DNA of 64,000 nt from NCBI GenBank assembly GCA_037952775.1, contig JBANAY010000001.1, forward strand, positions 4,278,001 through 4,342,000. The letters run 5' to 3'. The notes under the pieces were generated by a model. The model had not been told where the DNA came from and did no database searches. It was given only the letters and a program-made list of their open reading frames with translations. Source of the DNA: Clonostachys chloroleuca. Its lineage: Eukaryota > Ascomycota > Sordariomycetes > Hypocreales > Bionectriaceae. Below are positions 35,967 through 48,239 of the stretch, one piece after another (position 1 is the stretch's first letter; each line of letters starts with the position of its first letter). The position numbers were made by a program, and so were the translations under genes.

Positions 35967-37911
35967 ATGGGTTATCAACCTGTACTCATCCTGCTCTTGA
36001 CTCTGTACCGGGCTATAGGGAGCCTTGCGTTTGACAATGGACCTCCTACAAAGGAATACGATTTCAATGTTACCCTGGGTAGCCATGCTCCAGTGGGCAT
36101 TTCCAGGGAAGTGTTCTTGATCAATAACCTTTCGCCAGGGCCTACCATCGAGGTAGATCAAGATGACTGGGTTATCATTCGAACTCAGAACCAATCCCCT
36201 CACAATATCAGCATTCATTTTCACGGTAGGCACCATCAAAAGACCCTTCGTCAACCGTGGCTCTAAATTATCGTCATAGGTCTCGAGATGTCTGATACCC
36301 CTTGGTCTGATGGCGTGCCGGGAATTTCTCAGCGCGCCATTCAGCCTCGAGAGAGATTCACCTACAAGTTCCAAGCGAAGCAACAGGGCAGTTACTGGTA
36401 TCACGCGCATTACCGAGCACAGATCGAGGATGGCTTGACAGGTGCTATCGTCATCCATCCCAGACAAAACGATCCGAAGCCATTCAATCTCATCTCCAAC
36501 GACACCAAGGCGGTGAACGCTATGATCAAGGCAGAGCGTGAGGTCCAACCATTGCTTATTACTGATTGGACGCGCCTTACCTCAACCGCCAAACAAGACC
36601 TCACTCACGCGGCCAGGATTGAGATTCCTTGCTATGACGCCCTACTTTTTAATGGTAAGGGTAACGTCGAATGCTTGGGACCAGATGTTTTAAAAAAGCA
36701 AATGAGTACAATACAACGCACAAATCTTGACACCGTACCAGGATCCGTGTTAACAGATAAGGGGTAAGCCAGCTCCATCATTATTGATGTTCAACTTTGC
36801 TAACCTCGTCTTCACTGTTAGCTGCCTGCCTCCAAAAGTGGTTACCAACCTGTTTGGCGGTTCCAATGTTCCAGTCAATGAAAGCGCCATCCCCGACGGT
36901 ATCTTCTCCGGATGTAATCCTACCAAGGGAGCGAAAGAGGTCATCAAGGCCCGAAATTCTCCTTGGCCAGAGGAGCGCTGGGTGGCGATTGACCTCATTG
37001 GCGCAATGAACCTCGTTCGAGGTGCCATCTCAATTGACGGACATGACATGTGGGTGTATGCCATGGATGGACCTTACGTCCAACCACAAAAGGTTCAAGC
37101 TTTAGTCCTCGGCAGTGGTGACCGTTTCTCGGTTCTCGTCAACACGAACCAACCGGGAGCCTTCAAGATCCGCGTTCACGCATTGAGCGTAGGTCAAATA
37201 ATCACGGGCCACGCGTTGCTCTCTGTGGGCGGATCTCTTGACGTGGTTGAGGCGAGCCCTTATATCAATTTGGTCGGGGCCGCAGCTTCGCCCGGCGTGA
37301 AGTTTTTCAATGAGACAACGGCCGCGCCGTTCCCGATCCCACCCAAACGGATCCCACGGGCTGCGAACCAAACATTCATCCTTAATATGATAGAGGATGA
37401 TGTGACATATCTCTGGGCGATGAACACTACCAGACTCATGCCTGAAGACTTTGAGGACGAGACACCCATCTTGTTTAATCCACACCCGGAGGCTAACAAC
37501 AACGTTACTATCACGACCCGCTTCGGCGAATGGATTGATCTGATCTTTGTTGCAAATGAAACTCCCTTCCCGCCACATCCTATCCACAAGCACGGCAATA
37601 AGATCCATCAACTCGGAAGTGGTACTGGTCCTTTCAGATGGCCATCGGTCGAAGCAGCAGCCAACGAGAGGCCTCAACTGTTCAATTTCAACAATCCTCC
37701 CAGAAGGGACACGTGGACATCGCCAGGAGCCAGGGATGGTGTCCCAGCGTGGATTGCTATACGCTATCACGCCATTGTTCCTGGTGCTTGGCTGCTGCAT
37801 TGCCATATCGCGAATCACATGGCTGGTGGAATGTCGATGATCATTCAAGACGCAGTTGATAAATGGCCAAAAGTGCCTGCAGAGTATTTAGCTCCCAACA
37901 GCCATATCTAA
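35967..37911 (+). CDS. Secreted laccase-like multicopper oxidase, 610 aa
   Basis: It oxidises phenols or related substrates with reduction of oxygen to water. Exons are 35967-36225, 36280-36763 and 36822-37911, with introns of 54 bp (GTAGGC...TAG) and 58 bp (GTAAGC...TAG). Phases agree and the total is 611 codons. The N-terminus is a signal peptide (MGYQPVLILLLTLYRAIGSLA). All four copper signatures are present: HFHG (His84, His86), YWYHAHY (His128, His130), HPIHKHG (His500, 503, 505) and HCHIANHMAGGM (His574, Cys575, His576, His580, axial Met585). The third motif has Lys where most laccases have a hydrophobic residue. Several N-glycosylation sequons occur. The overall style resembles ascomycete laccases associated with pigment or secondary metabolism, rather than ferroxidases, but this is a judgement from sequence impression. 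It is divergent from the unknown gene and separated from it by a MITE-like element. Confidence 0.93.
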
Positions 37912-38742
37912 AAATTCTAGAGTATGATAATATTGCAGCAGCTGTACGATAGGACAGAGACTTCACCAACAAATCCAGATGTTAAATTTAATTGATATAA
38001 AGTTAATGAATCATCTAATAGCTGTATTAACGCTTCAGATATTAGGTTGACTTAAGTGTAAATATTTCATTTGTTAATTCTTCTATTTTAAAAGAATCTT
38101 CAACAATCATAGATTCACCATAAGCTTTGTAAATATTACTCTGCGATTTGGCTTTAAATTTTGCAAATAAATTTATATGCCAATAAAGATTATATGGAAA
38201 ATTTTCATAAAGATATTATAGATAATATCTTTAAAAAAATTAGATATTAATATACAATCAGCAGAAAACTGAAAAGAATTCTCAGAGAGTTTAGTTCAAG
38301 TAGAGTAATAAATACTCCCTAAAGATGTCGGGTATTCTCATACATGGCATTTCGTTTTTGGGAGGAGTTGTTCAGTATCGAATCATACGTGCCCAAACCT
38401 ATATAATCCCGTTGTAAGAAGACTCAATGTAACGATTCAGTTGGCATTGGACGGATAGCTCATCTTGGAAGCTTGCGAAGTGATTTCCACAGTGAAAGTA
38501 GAAGTCGACGGAATCAACATGTAGATTAAATTTACAAGGGGTTTTTGGTTAAATAGTTTCATCAATAGCTCTATTGTACTGTATGGCCCACGACTGCTTT
38601 ATGGTCCAGGGACTCAGTCCCCCTTTTTTTTTTCCTAAAAAAATTCAGGGGCAATAAGTGATACAGAAAGCAGTAGGATCAGGATCGAAATCAATAAGAG
38701 GATAGCGTTTAGATGACTCGTATATTTTAACTTGATGCTATT
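37912..38742. other. Convergent intergenic region with AT-rich patch
   Basis: Downstream of the oxidase and of the transporter. About 37960-38330 is strongly AT-rich with short TTAAT/ATATT words, resembling a small RIP-damaged relic, but no element ends could be found. A poly-T/poly-A pair lies at about 38623-38643. Confidence 0.45.
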
Positions 38743-40428
38743 TCATATACCAACCTGCCTGATAACCTTACTTCTCTCCCGAAAGCGAGGACCGTACCGC
38801 CAGAAAACAAAAGGAATCGGAATCATGAGTAGCAACAGTACGCCACATATGGTGCCGGCTATCTGGGGCGATACTGCAACGTACATGCGAGTTGCTATCA
38901 AAGGCAACGTGGCGCCGAAAATGCTGCGTATCACTGCATTGCTAGCAAGCGCGCTGGCTGCATAAATGCCGTACGCTCGTCCGAGGTAGCTGTTTGAATA
39001 AATGAAACTAAGAGTATTGCCGGCACCGAATGGGATGCCGAACAGCATTGGCACAATCCAATGTATTCTTGCCGGCAAACATGTCCATGCAAATCCAAAC
39101 TGGCCCAAAGGACTAAGTAACGATCCAACTGCCATGATGGCTGCAATGTTTTCAGGCTGCGGCTTTCCGCTTACAGGGTCCTTGGGCCCCGAGTTTACGA
39201 TTCGTCGAATTAATGGTTCAGCAACAATGGCAAGAAGTATGCCAATGCCAATGCCTAGGTAAGACATACCTGAGCTAGTGGGACCCCAGCCACGATGTTG
39301 CGAGAACACGATCGGATATGCGACAAAACAAAGATAGAGTATGCCGTATATCACAGCATTCCTATCAGCTCAGTTAGATTCAGCCAGTCGGATGAAACAA
39401 GGCAAGTCATCGGAGAATGGATGAAGAGTGAGTGAGTGATCCACCATACCAGACGTTGATGAACCAAACCGTCGGTTCAGTGAAGAACAAAATTATTGGG
39501 CGGCAAATCTTCACCTTGGCCGAATCCAAAGCTGACTCCTTGCCGTCATGCTGGCACCACCAACGTTGGTCCTTTGTTTGGCTGCGTAGCTGTTTCGTCT
39601 TTCGCCGTACCAACTCGGGCACGTAAGTCTCCCGGATTGTGAGCATCATTAGAAATGCCAAACCACCAAGTATGAGCACAATCCAACTTGTCCATTGCCG
39701 TCCCAAGTGCTCGAAAACGACGCCTCCAATAAGGGGACCAAGCACTGGCCCACTGAATGGTCCTAGGCTATAGAGCGACATGCCTAGAGCAAGCTGGTCT
39801 GGCCTTGACACATCGACAATGCTTCCTGGGCCATTTGACACGAGAACAGCAGCAAAGACTCCACTAGAGGTTATCGTCAATTAGCCAGGGCAAAAAGGAT
39901 GTTCTGTTCAAAAATTTCCGCTCACCCCCAAAATCGGGACACCAGTATGGCGCACATTGAAACCGCCAGACCGCAGGGGATTATCAGGAGATTCCACACA
40001 AACAGAGAGCCAAGATAAATAATTCGCCTCCCGTACATCTCGCTCAACGGGGCGCTAAAGAGGCTACCAAGGGCGAGTCCCATTAGATAAGTTGTCATTC
40101 CCGAGGTTGCCTCCATGGAAGACGCCCCAAACTCGGACTGGAGACCAGGGGCAGAGCTCATGTAGCTTGTGCTGTATAAGACAACTACCCAGGCTGAGAA
40201 GGACACCGTCCCCACCACCCAAGCACGATACAAGGCTGGCCAGCCTTGGGGGCAACTTGGGTCATTTTCGTCCAAGGTCACCTCGAAAAGCGAATCCCGA
40301 TGCTGCATAACATGACTTGAGCTGTAAGAGATATCAGCATCTTTCAAGCCTGCTTGCGAGTCTTGAGATCCCGGTGTCACGGTACCCTCATCGCTGGCAA
40401 CGGGGTCTGTGTTGACGTGATTTGACAT
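38743..40428 (-). CDS. MFS transporter, DHA1-like, 511 aa
   Basis: Plasma-membrane major facilitator, probably a proton antiporter exporting small organic molecules. Exons are 39926-40428, 39450-39863 and 38743-39361, with introns of 62 bp (GTGAGC...TAG) and 88 bp (GTATGG...TAG). Phases agree (1536 nt, 512 codons). A hydrophilic N-terminus (about 65 residues) precedes 12 predicted hydrophobic segments. Motif A is visible as LSEMYGRR (about residues 129-136) in the loop between segments 2 and 3. The central loop is charged (VPELVRRKTKQLRSQTKD). Drug:H+ antiporter family 1 members of this form include fungal multidrug and polyamine exporters, and the substrate cannot be read from sequence. The position beside an oxidase and HPPD fits an export role for a cluster product, but that is speculative. 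Confidence 0.92.
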
Positions 40429-41288
40429 CGAGGCGCGTATGAACTAAAGAGAAGCTCCCACAGTTTCTGATTGCAACAAGACGACCGCAATACGCCGTAT
40501 CTGTAGGGTGCAATGAAACTGATAGATGTGTGATTCTGCTAGAAAAGCAGGTAAATTATCCCCCGAGCTTTCTTTTGACCCATCCTTTGTGCTGCGGCTT
40601 CCTTGCTCGCCTACGGGCCGTAATCTGATCTGATCGGCGATGACTGAGAGAGTCGATTTACAACGTGAATCAGAAAGAGGCCTCACAGGTCACGCATCAG
40701 GTTAGCTTCATTCCTCGAGCTTGAATCGTCGATTTCCGGAATGTGCATGTGGCAGGGAAATGAGAGCTGAAAAAGTCAAAGTCATATCATATGAAGTCTA
40801 TCACCAGTGTATTGGGACAAAAGTAAGTGATATCTGACGTGCACAGGAATGAAAGCATGGCTTCCTGTGGGGTCACTAGTAGGATGCGGTGATGTCTCAC
40901 GAATCTATCTCGGGTGTTGATGTGGCTTACTGCTAACTTTTTCTGCTTGGCTGTGCCCGCGAACCTTGTATTGAGCTTTGGAGAAGATCTTTTGTCCCAT
41001 CAAACCATGAAGTGTCGGATATGGACTTAGTTGTTTTTTACTGTCCCGGGTTGAGCTCCCCCACCCCTTTATTCCTTTTTTTTTCTTAAAAAAAAACTCA
41101 AAACTCAAAACTCCAAAAAAAAAACTCACATTACTATCTCAATTCTTTTCTCGAGCACAATATGGTGTAGTGAACTTTGGTTATTACGACGAAATAATAA
41201 CTAAACTAAAATTTACCCTGCCACACCCCACACACCCAGCCAATGTATCCCGAGACAAGACATGCATGCCCTCCGCTTCGGGCAGGCA
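40429..41288. other. Intergenic, promoter of the MFS gene
   Basis: No gene seen. Poly-pyrimidine and A-tracts (about 41060-41130, including repeats of AAAACTC) lie near the end of the FGE-fold gene. Open frames 40444-40686 and 40905-41129 on the minus strand have no recognisable character. Confidence 0.5.
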
Positions 41289-42608
41289 TTACAAGTCTCT
41301 CACTACGCGGATGCCAAACATGTTGGTAGCAACCTCGCTGGAAAGGTAGCCACTCCGGTAGTTGATGCGCAGGTTGTCTGGGTTGTAGTTCCATGCTCCA
41401 CCACGCACGACCGGAAACGGCGCAGGTCCCTTGTGGATTGAGCCATCCCTAGCCGCCGTGCTGAGGTTCTTTTGCCAGTCATCAGCCGTAAACTCTCTGG
41501 CGTTTCCGATCACGTCGTAGAGACCGTAGCCGTTGGGCTTGAACGATGCTACCGGAGCCGTGTAGGGGAAGGGGTCGACCAGGTGGTTCGATGGCCAGCG
41601 GAAGCGGTTGACTGCCGCCGCGGTGTCGTCGTACGTATTGGCATACTCGGCAGCAGGGGGGAGATCGTTACCCCAAAAGAAGGTGGTCTGGGTGCCACCG
41701 CGTGCTGCCCACTCCCATTCATCTTCGTTGGGCAGCCGGTAGACGGCTCCAGTGATGGCCGAGAGCCACTGCGCGTAGGCCTGGGCGTCGTAGCGCGTGA
41801 TGGCCACTACCGGATGATCAGGGCCCTGGGGGAAGCCGGGGTTGCGGTAGGACAGGGCGTCGTTGAAGACGAACTGGGAAACATTCTGGGGATTCCACCA
41901 GCGCGCCCCATTGCGTAGCTGATAGCAGGTAGCTTGGATAAAGGCATCAAACTCTGCCACGGTAACTTCGGTGACGCTGAATGCTAGTTTCTTTGAGATG
42001 GACACCTGTCGCTGGGGTATCTCGAATGGCTTCTTGCCCTCGTCAATATCCCACCGCACGTGTTCGTCGTCGGTTGCGCCAGCCGTGAAGGACCCCGTAG
42101 GAATGACAATCATTCTCGGCGTCAGAGCATTATCCCGAAACTCTGTGCCGGGTGCGGCGTCGGATGAAATGGTGCAAGCCTGGGCAGGAGGCAGGTTGGA
42201 GCGGATGTCGCAAACGGGTGTTGCGATGTTGTTGCTGAGCACCTTGACGGTATAGCTCCATTCAGTGACACTAGCCGTTAGATAGCTGTCCGATTCTAGA
42301 GGGTCGGGCTCAAAGCCCGGCTGCAATGATTCGGTGACAAAGTAGCTGCTCTCGGTGATGAGTCGGGCGAGGCTGCTCCGGATCGTGGGTGCTTGTGGCG
42401 CCAGACCAGTGTCATTTACCAGCGCCGATATGGTATCGTACGCCTGTATGGCACGCGGCAGAACCGCCGAATAGGTGGCGTAGACGCTGCCTCGAAACTT
42501 CAAGCTATCAGCTAGAGCGCCGAGGTCATTTTGCGCTTCTCGTATAGTAGCCGCAGCAGCAGCGCCCAGCGTTGCTGCCAGGACATGACGTGTTGCAAAT
42601 CTGACCAT
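41289..42608 (-). CDS. Secreted FGE/sulfatase-modifying-factor-fold protein, 439 aa, catalytic cysteines absent
   Basis: Intronless. The ATG at 42608 is chosen because it begins a good signal peptide (MVRFATRHVLAATLGAAAA). The frame remains open upstream only through a TTG. Residues about 30-150 form a helical N-terminal region of unknown type. From about 165 (MIVIPTGSFTAGATDD) to the end the protein matches the formylglycine-generating-enzyme/C-type-lectin-like domain (PF03781): RLPNEDEWEWAARGG (about 291-305), NGYGLYDVIGNAREF (about 359-373), RGGAWNYNPDNLRINYRSGY and FGIRVVRDL at the C-terminus. True FGEs carry an active cysteine pair near this end. Here that segment has none, so formylglycine formation is unlikely. 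Bacterial-type members of this fold include lectin-like and other enzymes. It is probably extracellular, with function unknown, and is divergent from HPPD. Confidence 0.88.
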   Translation of the reverse strand: MVRFATRHVLAATLGAAAAATIREAQNDLGALADSLKFRGSVYATYSAVLPRAIQAYDTISALVNDTGLAPQAPTIRSSLARLITESSYFVTESLQPGFEPDPLESDSYLTASVTEWSYTVKVLSNNIATPVCDIRSNLPPAQACTISSDAAPGTEFRDNALTPRMIVIPTGSFTAGATDDEHVRWDIDEGKKPFEIPQRQVSISKKLAFSVTEVTVAEFDAFIQATCYQLRNGARWWNPQNVSQFVFNDALSYRNPGFPQGPDHPVVAITRYDAQAYAQWLSAITGAVYRLPNEDEWEWAARGGTQTTFFWGNDLPPAAEYANTYDDTAAAVNRFRWPSNHLVDPFPYTAPVASFKPNGYGLYDVIGNAREFTADDWQKNLSTAARDGSIHKGPAPFPVVRGGAWNYNPDNLRINYRSGYLSSEVATNMFGIRVVRDL

Positions 42609-43014
42609 GATTGTGATTGGAGCAAGTCCAGACGCCAATATCTTTCTCAATTGCGACGTTTGCCAACTTTGGAACGCCGATGTTGCAAATATGACGAGGT
42701 TAGGGAGAACACTAGGGAGTCAAACTGCGGAGCTAATCATTTATATGGTTAGAAAATATTCCAAAAGTTTCTTCTCAAGTCAATGACCGCTTCCGGGGGG
42801 AGACACTGCAATAAGTCGGCCCGGTATGAAGCTCCTGACGCTGTTTTCATGGGAAGTTGCTGTGCTTCTACCCCTGGACATGTTTGGAATTTCCGAGTCA
42901 CCCGTTCAAGATGAATTCAGAATGGACTTGCAGATGTCGTGAGATTAAAATCACATCGCGATGCCTAATCATGCATGTCTTCTTTTTACCATCTTCTACC
43001 GTCCTTGAGTGTGT

Positions 43015-43244
43015 CTAAGACACAACTCTTAACGCTCCCTTTTTGTTGTGGCCTCGACCACCATGTCCCAGGGTGTGCTCTATTTCCAGCGGGGACAAAT
43101 TGGAATGTTTCTCAGACATTCCTCTAGCCAGCAGCATTTGTTCAAAAGATTCATAGGCGTCATTAGGAGAAAGACAATAAAAGCCATGGTGAGTCTTGCG
43201 GGGTTGTTGAATGGTCGCTGCAGGGGTGTATTCTCATGTGATGA
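43015..43244 (-). pseudogene. Possible gene remnant (short open segment, minus strand)
   Basis: An open frame ending at TAG 43015-43017 reads GFYCLSPNDAYESFEQMLLA, then LSPLEIEHTLGHGGRG, with composition typical of real protein and no convincing start. It may be the 3' end of a decayed gene or an unrecognised exon. It is followed on the same strand by a second such segment at 43418-43690. I do not recognise a family. Confidence 0.25.
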
Positions 43245-43417
43245 TGGAAAAGTAACACATCATCTGCTGGCACTTGGGTAGTCAAGCCGGACCAAATTCA
43301 ATGCCTAGGTTATCTGATCTCGACCATACCATAGGATCTCGATCATAGGATCTCAATCATGGTATCATCGATTTTAACTTGGATTCACTAATTCACTCAT
43401 TTCAGCCTGTCAAAAGC

Positions 43418-45016
<1,599 letters not shown>

Positions 45017-45929
45017 AGATAATCTAGTGCTCGTATATTTATAGCTACTTACTACCCGTCTTCTTCTCTTTTCTCCCCTTTATTTTATTTTCTTTCTTTT
45101 TTTTTCTTTTTTTCCCTAGTATTTCTCTATTTTGGATCTTTAATACTTTCTTTTCACCTTCTTATTTTAAGTTGAAAAAGAGTTGAAAAAAAAAGTTAAA
45201 ATTTGTGCTGGACCTCTTGCGAAATAAATTTGTCAACTCCCCTGCCATGGCTGCAAAGTACTCAAGAGTAAGTGTGATGAGGTAGAGGAGATTGGTGACA
45301 TCTGAGAAGAGGACGTCGAGGAATGGCTATCTGAGCCATGCAAGGCTTCGTTTGCTGAGCTTGCACCCTGTCCGCTTGGAAATGCATCTCTAAACCAATC
45401 AATGCCCATTAAAGTGCCGGGGTGATAATATCCAACATGCAATTCGAAACATCCTCTGGCTTCACTCACTTCTCGCCCACAGGCGGCAATTGCTCAAAGA
45501 AACCTCATCGATCACCATGGGTGATCGCACCCCGTACGCTGTGGCGAGAATTTCCATGTCGATGTTACGTGCACCTAGTGCGTTGATGAGGAATAAGAGG
45601 AGAGGAAACTGGCCTGGACCATAGCAGCCTCCAAATTACAGTACCTATTGGAAATCTATTCATCTTCCTAGCCTTCTAGACCTGTGACAATTCTCATGTT
45701 TTTGGTGTTGGTTGATTGGTCTCGCCGCCCGCTTCGCCAATTATGCTCATCAGAGATTTGACAGAGACTCCCACAGGCCCGCTCACGTCTAGGGATCTTG
45801 CAACGAGGTTCATAGGTAGGCCAGCGCTTTTGCCTGGCTCAACGAGGGCTGGAGACCAGTGGCACAATAACGCTCAGATGTCAAGTACTATTGTGTTGGG
45901 GAAAAACGAACAACACCACGGCTATTAGC
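45017..45929. other. HPPD 3' flank and transition zone
   Basis: Downstream of HPPD is a long T-rich tract (about 45060-45115), then ordinary sequence to about 45930 where AT content rises abruptly. No gene is supported. Open frames 45233-45469 (minus) and 45716-45928 (plus) are unremarkable. Confidence 0.5.
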
Positions 45930-47120
45930 GAGCCCAAAATGCAGACTGCTAACTATATGAAAATCTAATAACCTTCTATAATAGCTATAAAAAGGAGGTT
46001 TTAAGTTTTATATATATTCTTAATCGATTAAATAGTTTATATTTATAGCTAGTTAATTAACCTATTATAGCTACTGTAATATAGATAAAAGACTTATCTT
46101 TTAAAAAAGGGATTTTTAAAAGTAAAAATAAGAAGAGGTAAAAAAGATATTATTTTCTATAGATACTGAAAAATAGCTAATTTATCTAATTTAGCCGGTT
46201 TGATAAGTAGGCCCTGACTTACTATATACTCTTTCCTCGTGGCTAGAAGAATACCCGGATGTTTTCAGTCCTCGATTGCAACAAATCCTAAAGGCTTTCC
46301 AGGACTATAAAATAAACTACTCCTGCTATAATAGCTGCACCATAACCCTAGGTTCAGACAACAAAATACTAATTCAGCTTCACCCGCATCAATCCAGACC
46401 ACAGCCAGAAACAGCAGACTATATAGACGTCTTGGGACAGCCCTTCAGCATCATACGCGGAACAGTTCAGGGAGCTACTGGGACAGAACCTGTCCAATTG
46501 ATGATTGGTTGCTATTACTCAGGCATCAGAAGCTGTTTGAGTATGGTCAAGGACTTCTACGCCACCCATTGGCTGAGCAACCATTTACATCTACACAGAG
46601 ATGCATGCATCTCTGTACAGCGGCGGGTAGCATCATGGTGGCAATGTTTCAGCCTCTCGAGCCAACATATAGTTATTCTATATAATTAAGGTAGCTGATT
46701 TTGCTCCTAACCCTATATATCCTGAATTGCCTTACATTGAATGTTGGATGACCAATAGTGCTATTTCCTGATGATATAAAGTGTAAATTAGCTGCGGTAT
46801 AAGGGCGCCTGTTTCTAAGGCTAAGTCCAAGAAACAGAATAAAGAACTAGTTTAGTTCTAAGTCTTAAACTACATAGATTTTGTATAAAGGGTATTTTAT
46901 AGTAAATAATACTATAGAGAATCAGTTTATATTTAAGATATATCTCTAAAGAGAAAGCTAGTTATATTCCAAACTATATATTGTTGAGATTTACCCTATA
47001 GACTATAGGGTAGATCAAGATTACCCTATATTAATTAATTAAATAATATATAATTAGTATAGGGTAAGGAGGAATAAAATAACTAACTTAGGGCTTTCCA
47101 AAGCTGGAAGCCCTCTGAAG
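45930..47120. repeat. AT-rich RIP-like boundary zone
   Basis: Alternating very AT-rich DNA (45930-46220 and 46680-47085) and a patch of normal composition (about 46225-46680). No LTR or terminal repeats identify an element. A hairpin (TACCCTATAG-A-CTATAGGGTA at 46992-47012) and an inverted pair TTACCCTATA/TATAGGGTAA (47021-47030, 47058-47067) stand out. The last about 40 bp (AGGGCTTTCC...GGAAGCCCT) form another small inverted repeat immediately before the first LTR. Confidence 0.5.
46276..46689 (+). other. Orphan open frame in a non-RIPped island, 137 codons
   Basis: An intact frame within a 450-bp patch of normal base composition surrounded by AT-rich DNA. The translation (for example ADYIDVLGQPFSIIRGTVQG, GCYYSGIRSCLSMVKDFYAT) is moderately protein-like, but I recognise no family. 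The initiating codon of the frame is not clearly an ATG in good context. A perfect 22-bp palindrome spans 46595-46616. It may be a fragment of an older gene protected from, or too short for, RIP. Confidence 0.25.
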
Positions 47121-47149
47121 TATTATGAACAAAGTATATGCCTACTGTA
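47121..47149 (+). mobile_element. Element D: left stub of the 5' LTR
   Basis: These 29 bases equal the start of the B-type LTR in plus orientation (TATTATGAACAAAGTATATG, the RIP-altered TGTTA start). They connect without loss to the LTR sequence that resumes at 63507 once the duplicated CTGTA is removed, so element B cut this LTR. The five bases before 47121 (TGAAG) would be the left target duplication of D; its partner lies outside the window. Confidence 0.85.
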
Positions 47150-47525
47150 TGTGACGGTTAGAGGACTTATACTGGACGGGGTCTAGGGTAGGTCGGGGTT
47201 GAACCAATCAGAGTATTATTCTGAGTAGCATGATTAGGTTGTCTTAGGCTGTGCAATATGAGTTACTGTTAATATATAAGTATTGTGGAGCTAGTAATAA
47301 TAGATGTATAGATAATATTATTAATAACTGTCTGGAAGAGTATTCTATCTAGCGGAATAAATATATATATATACTAGGGGCTTATAGTAGCTTACTGGTA
47401 ATCTAGAGTAAGTTTTAGCTAAGGATTATTCAGGCTTACTAATAATCCAGAGTAATCTATCTTTTATTAATAAGAAAAGTAGGGTATACTATATAATATA
47501 GTAGGTATATACTTTGTTTATAATA
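47150..47525 (-). repeat. LTR, B type (3' LTR of element B)
   Basis: 376 bp, starting TGTGACGG on the plus strand (TG...CA ends when read through RIP changes). It contains the shared core GGAATAAATATATATATATA and the B-specific end AGGGTATACTATATAATATA. Its partner is 63126-63501, with the same length. Confidence 0.88.
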
Positions 47526-47629
47526 TATTGCTCTCTCCCTATTAGTTTTATTCTTAAGACTAGTTTTTACAGCTAATACTTAGTATATAATTTCTTTATT
47601 CTTAATTTATTCTATATATTACTAACTAT

Positions 47630-48170
47630 ATTATAGTCTTTATCTAAGAAATTATAATAGTATAAGTATCTTATATCCCTGATTAAAGAGATAGGTATTA
47701 AAACTATACCTTGCTTAAATTGCTTTAAGTATAAGAAGGTATATTATATAATTAAAGCTTCTTCTTACTATAGAGAGTATATAAAGCTGGGTTAATCTTA
47801 TAATAGTATTAAGGTAGTATCTCAGTATATATAATTTTTATTCCTTATTTTTCTGATTCCTACTGATTTTATATATAATAAAATATTCAGTTACTGAAGA
47901 GTAGTGTTTAGAAAATAAATTAGCTTTATCCGAGCTAGCTCTCTAAGAAGCTTTAGCAAAAGTTTCTTATCTTTATTACTAGTATTAGGTAGCTCGGGAG
48001 AAATCCTAGTATTTATTTTATTATAGGGTATATAATTTAGATAAATAGGATAGTATTTATACTTAGGAGGAGGTGATCTTGGAGGAGTAACAGGCTGTTG
48101 GTATAGTACAGTCGCTTAGTACTGTAGGGATTATTAATTAGACTTTAATTCTCCCTAATTTCTCTAATCT
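47630..48170 (+). pseudogene. Antisense accessory ORF remnant in element B/chimera, cysteine-rich
   Basis: This lies between the 3' LTR and the end of pol, but on the strand opposite to pol. Around 47709-47800 one plus-strand frame reads PCLNCFKYKKVYYI, then SSYYREYIKLG: paired cysteines followed by positions where Tyr/Arg replace Cys as RIP would cause (TGT/TGC to TAT/TAC). Further on come a charged, coiled-coil-like stretch (SELAL...EALAKVSYLYY) and a segment near 48075-48130 (LQAVGIVQSLSTVGIIN-like). The stop codons are mostly of the TAG/TAA kind explained by CAG, CAA or TGG mutation. The intact ancestor was probably a small protein with a zinc-binding cysteine cluster. Function unknown. 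Confidence 0.5.
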
Positions 48171-48239
48171 TTCCTTTTTTCCTAATATTACTAGTAGAAC
48201 TATTAGATAAGCTTCTAGTAGTTCTTTAGGTACTTAGCA

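Noticed and set aside
35850..36548. Minus-strand open frame of 232 codons
   Set aside because: Overlaps exons 1 and 2 of the multicopper oxidase on the other strand, including its intron and promoter; no domain.
37102..37848. Minus-strand open frame of 248 codons
   Set aside because: Antisense shadow of the third oxidase exon, which contains the copper-binding motifs.
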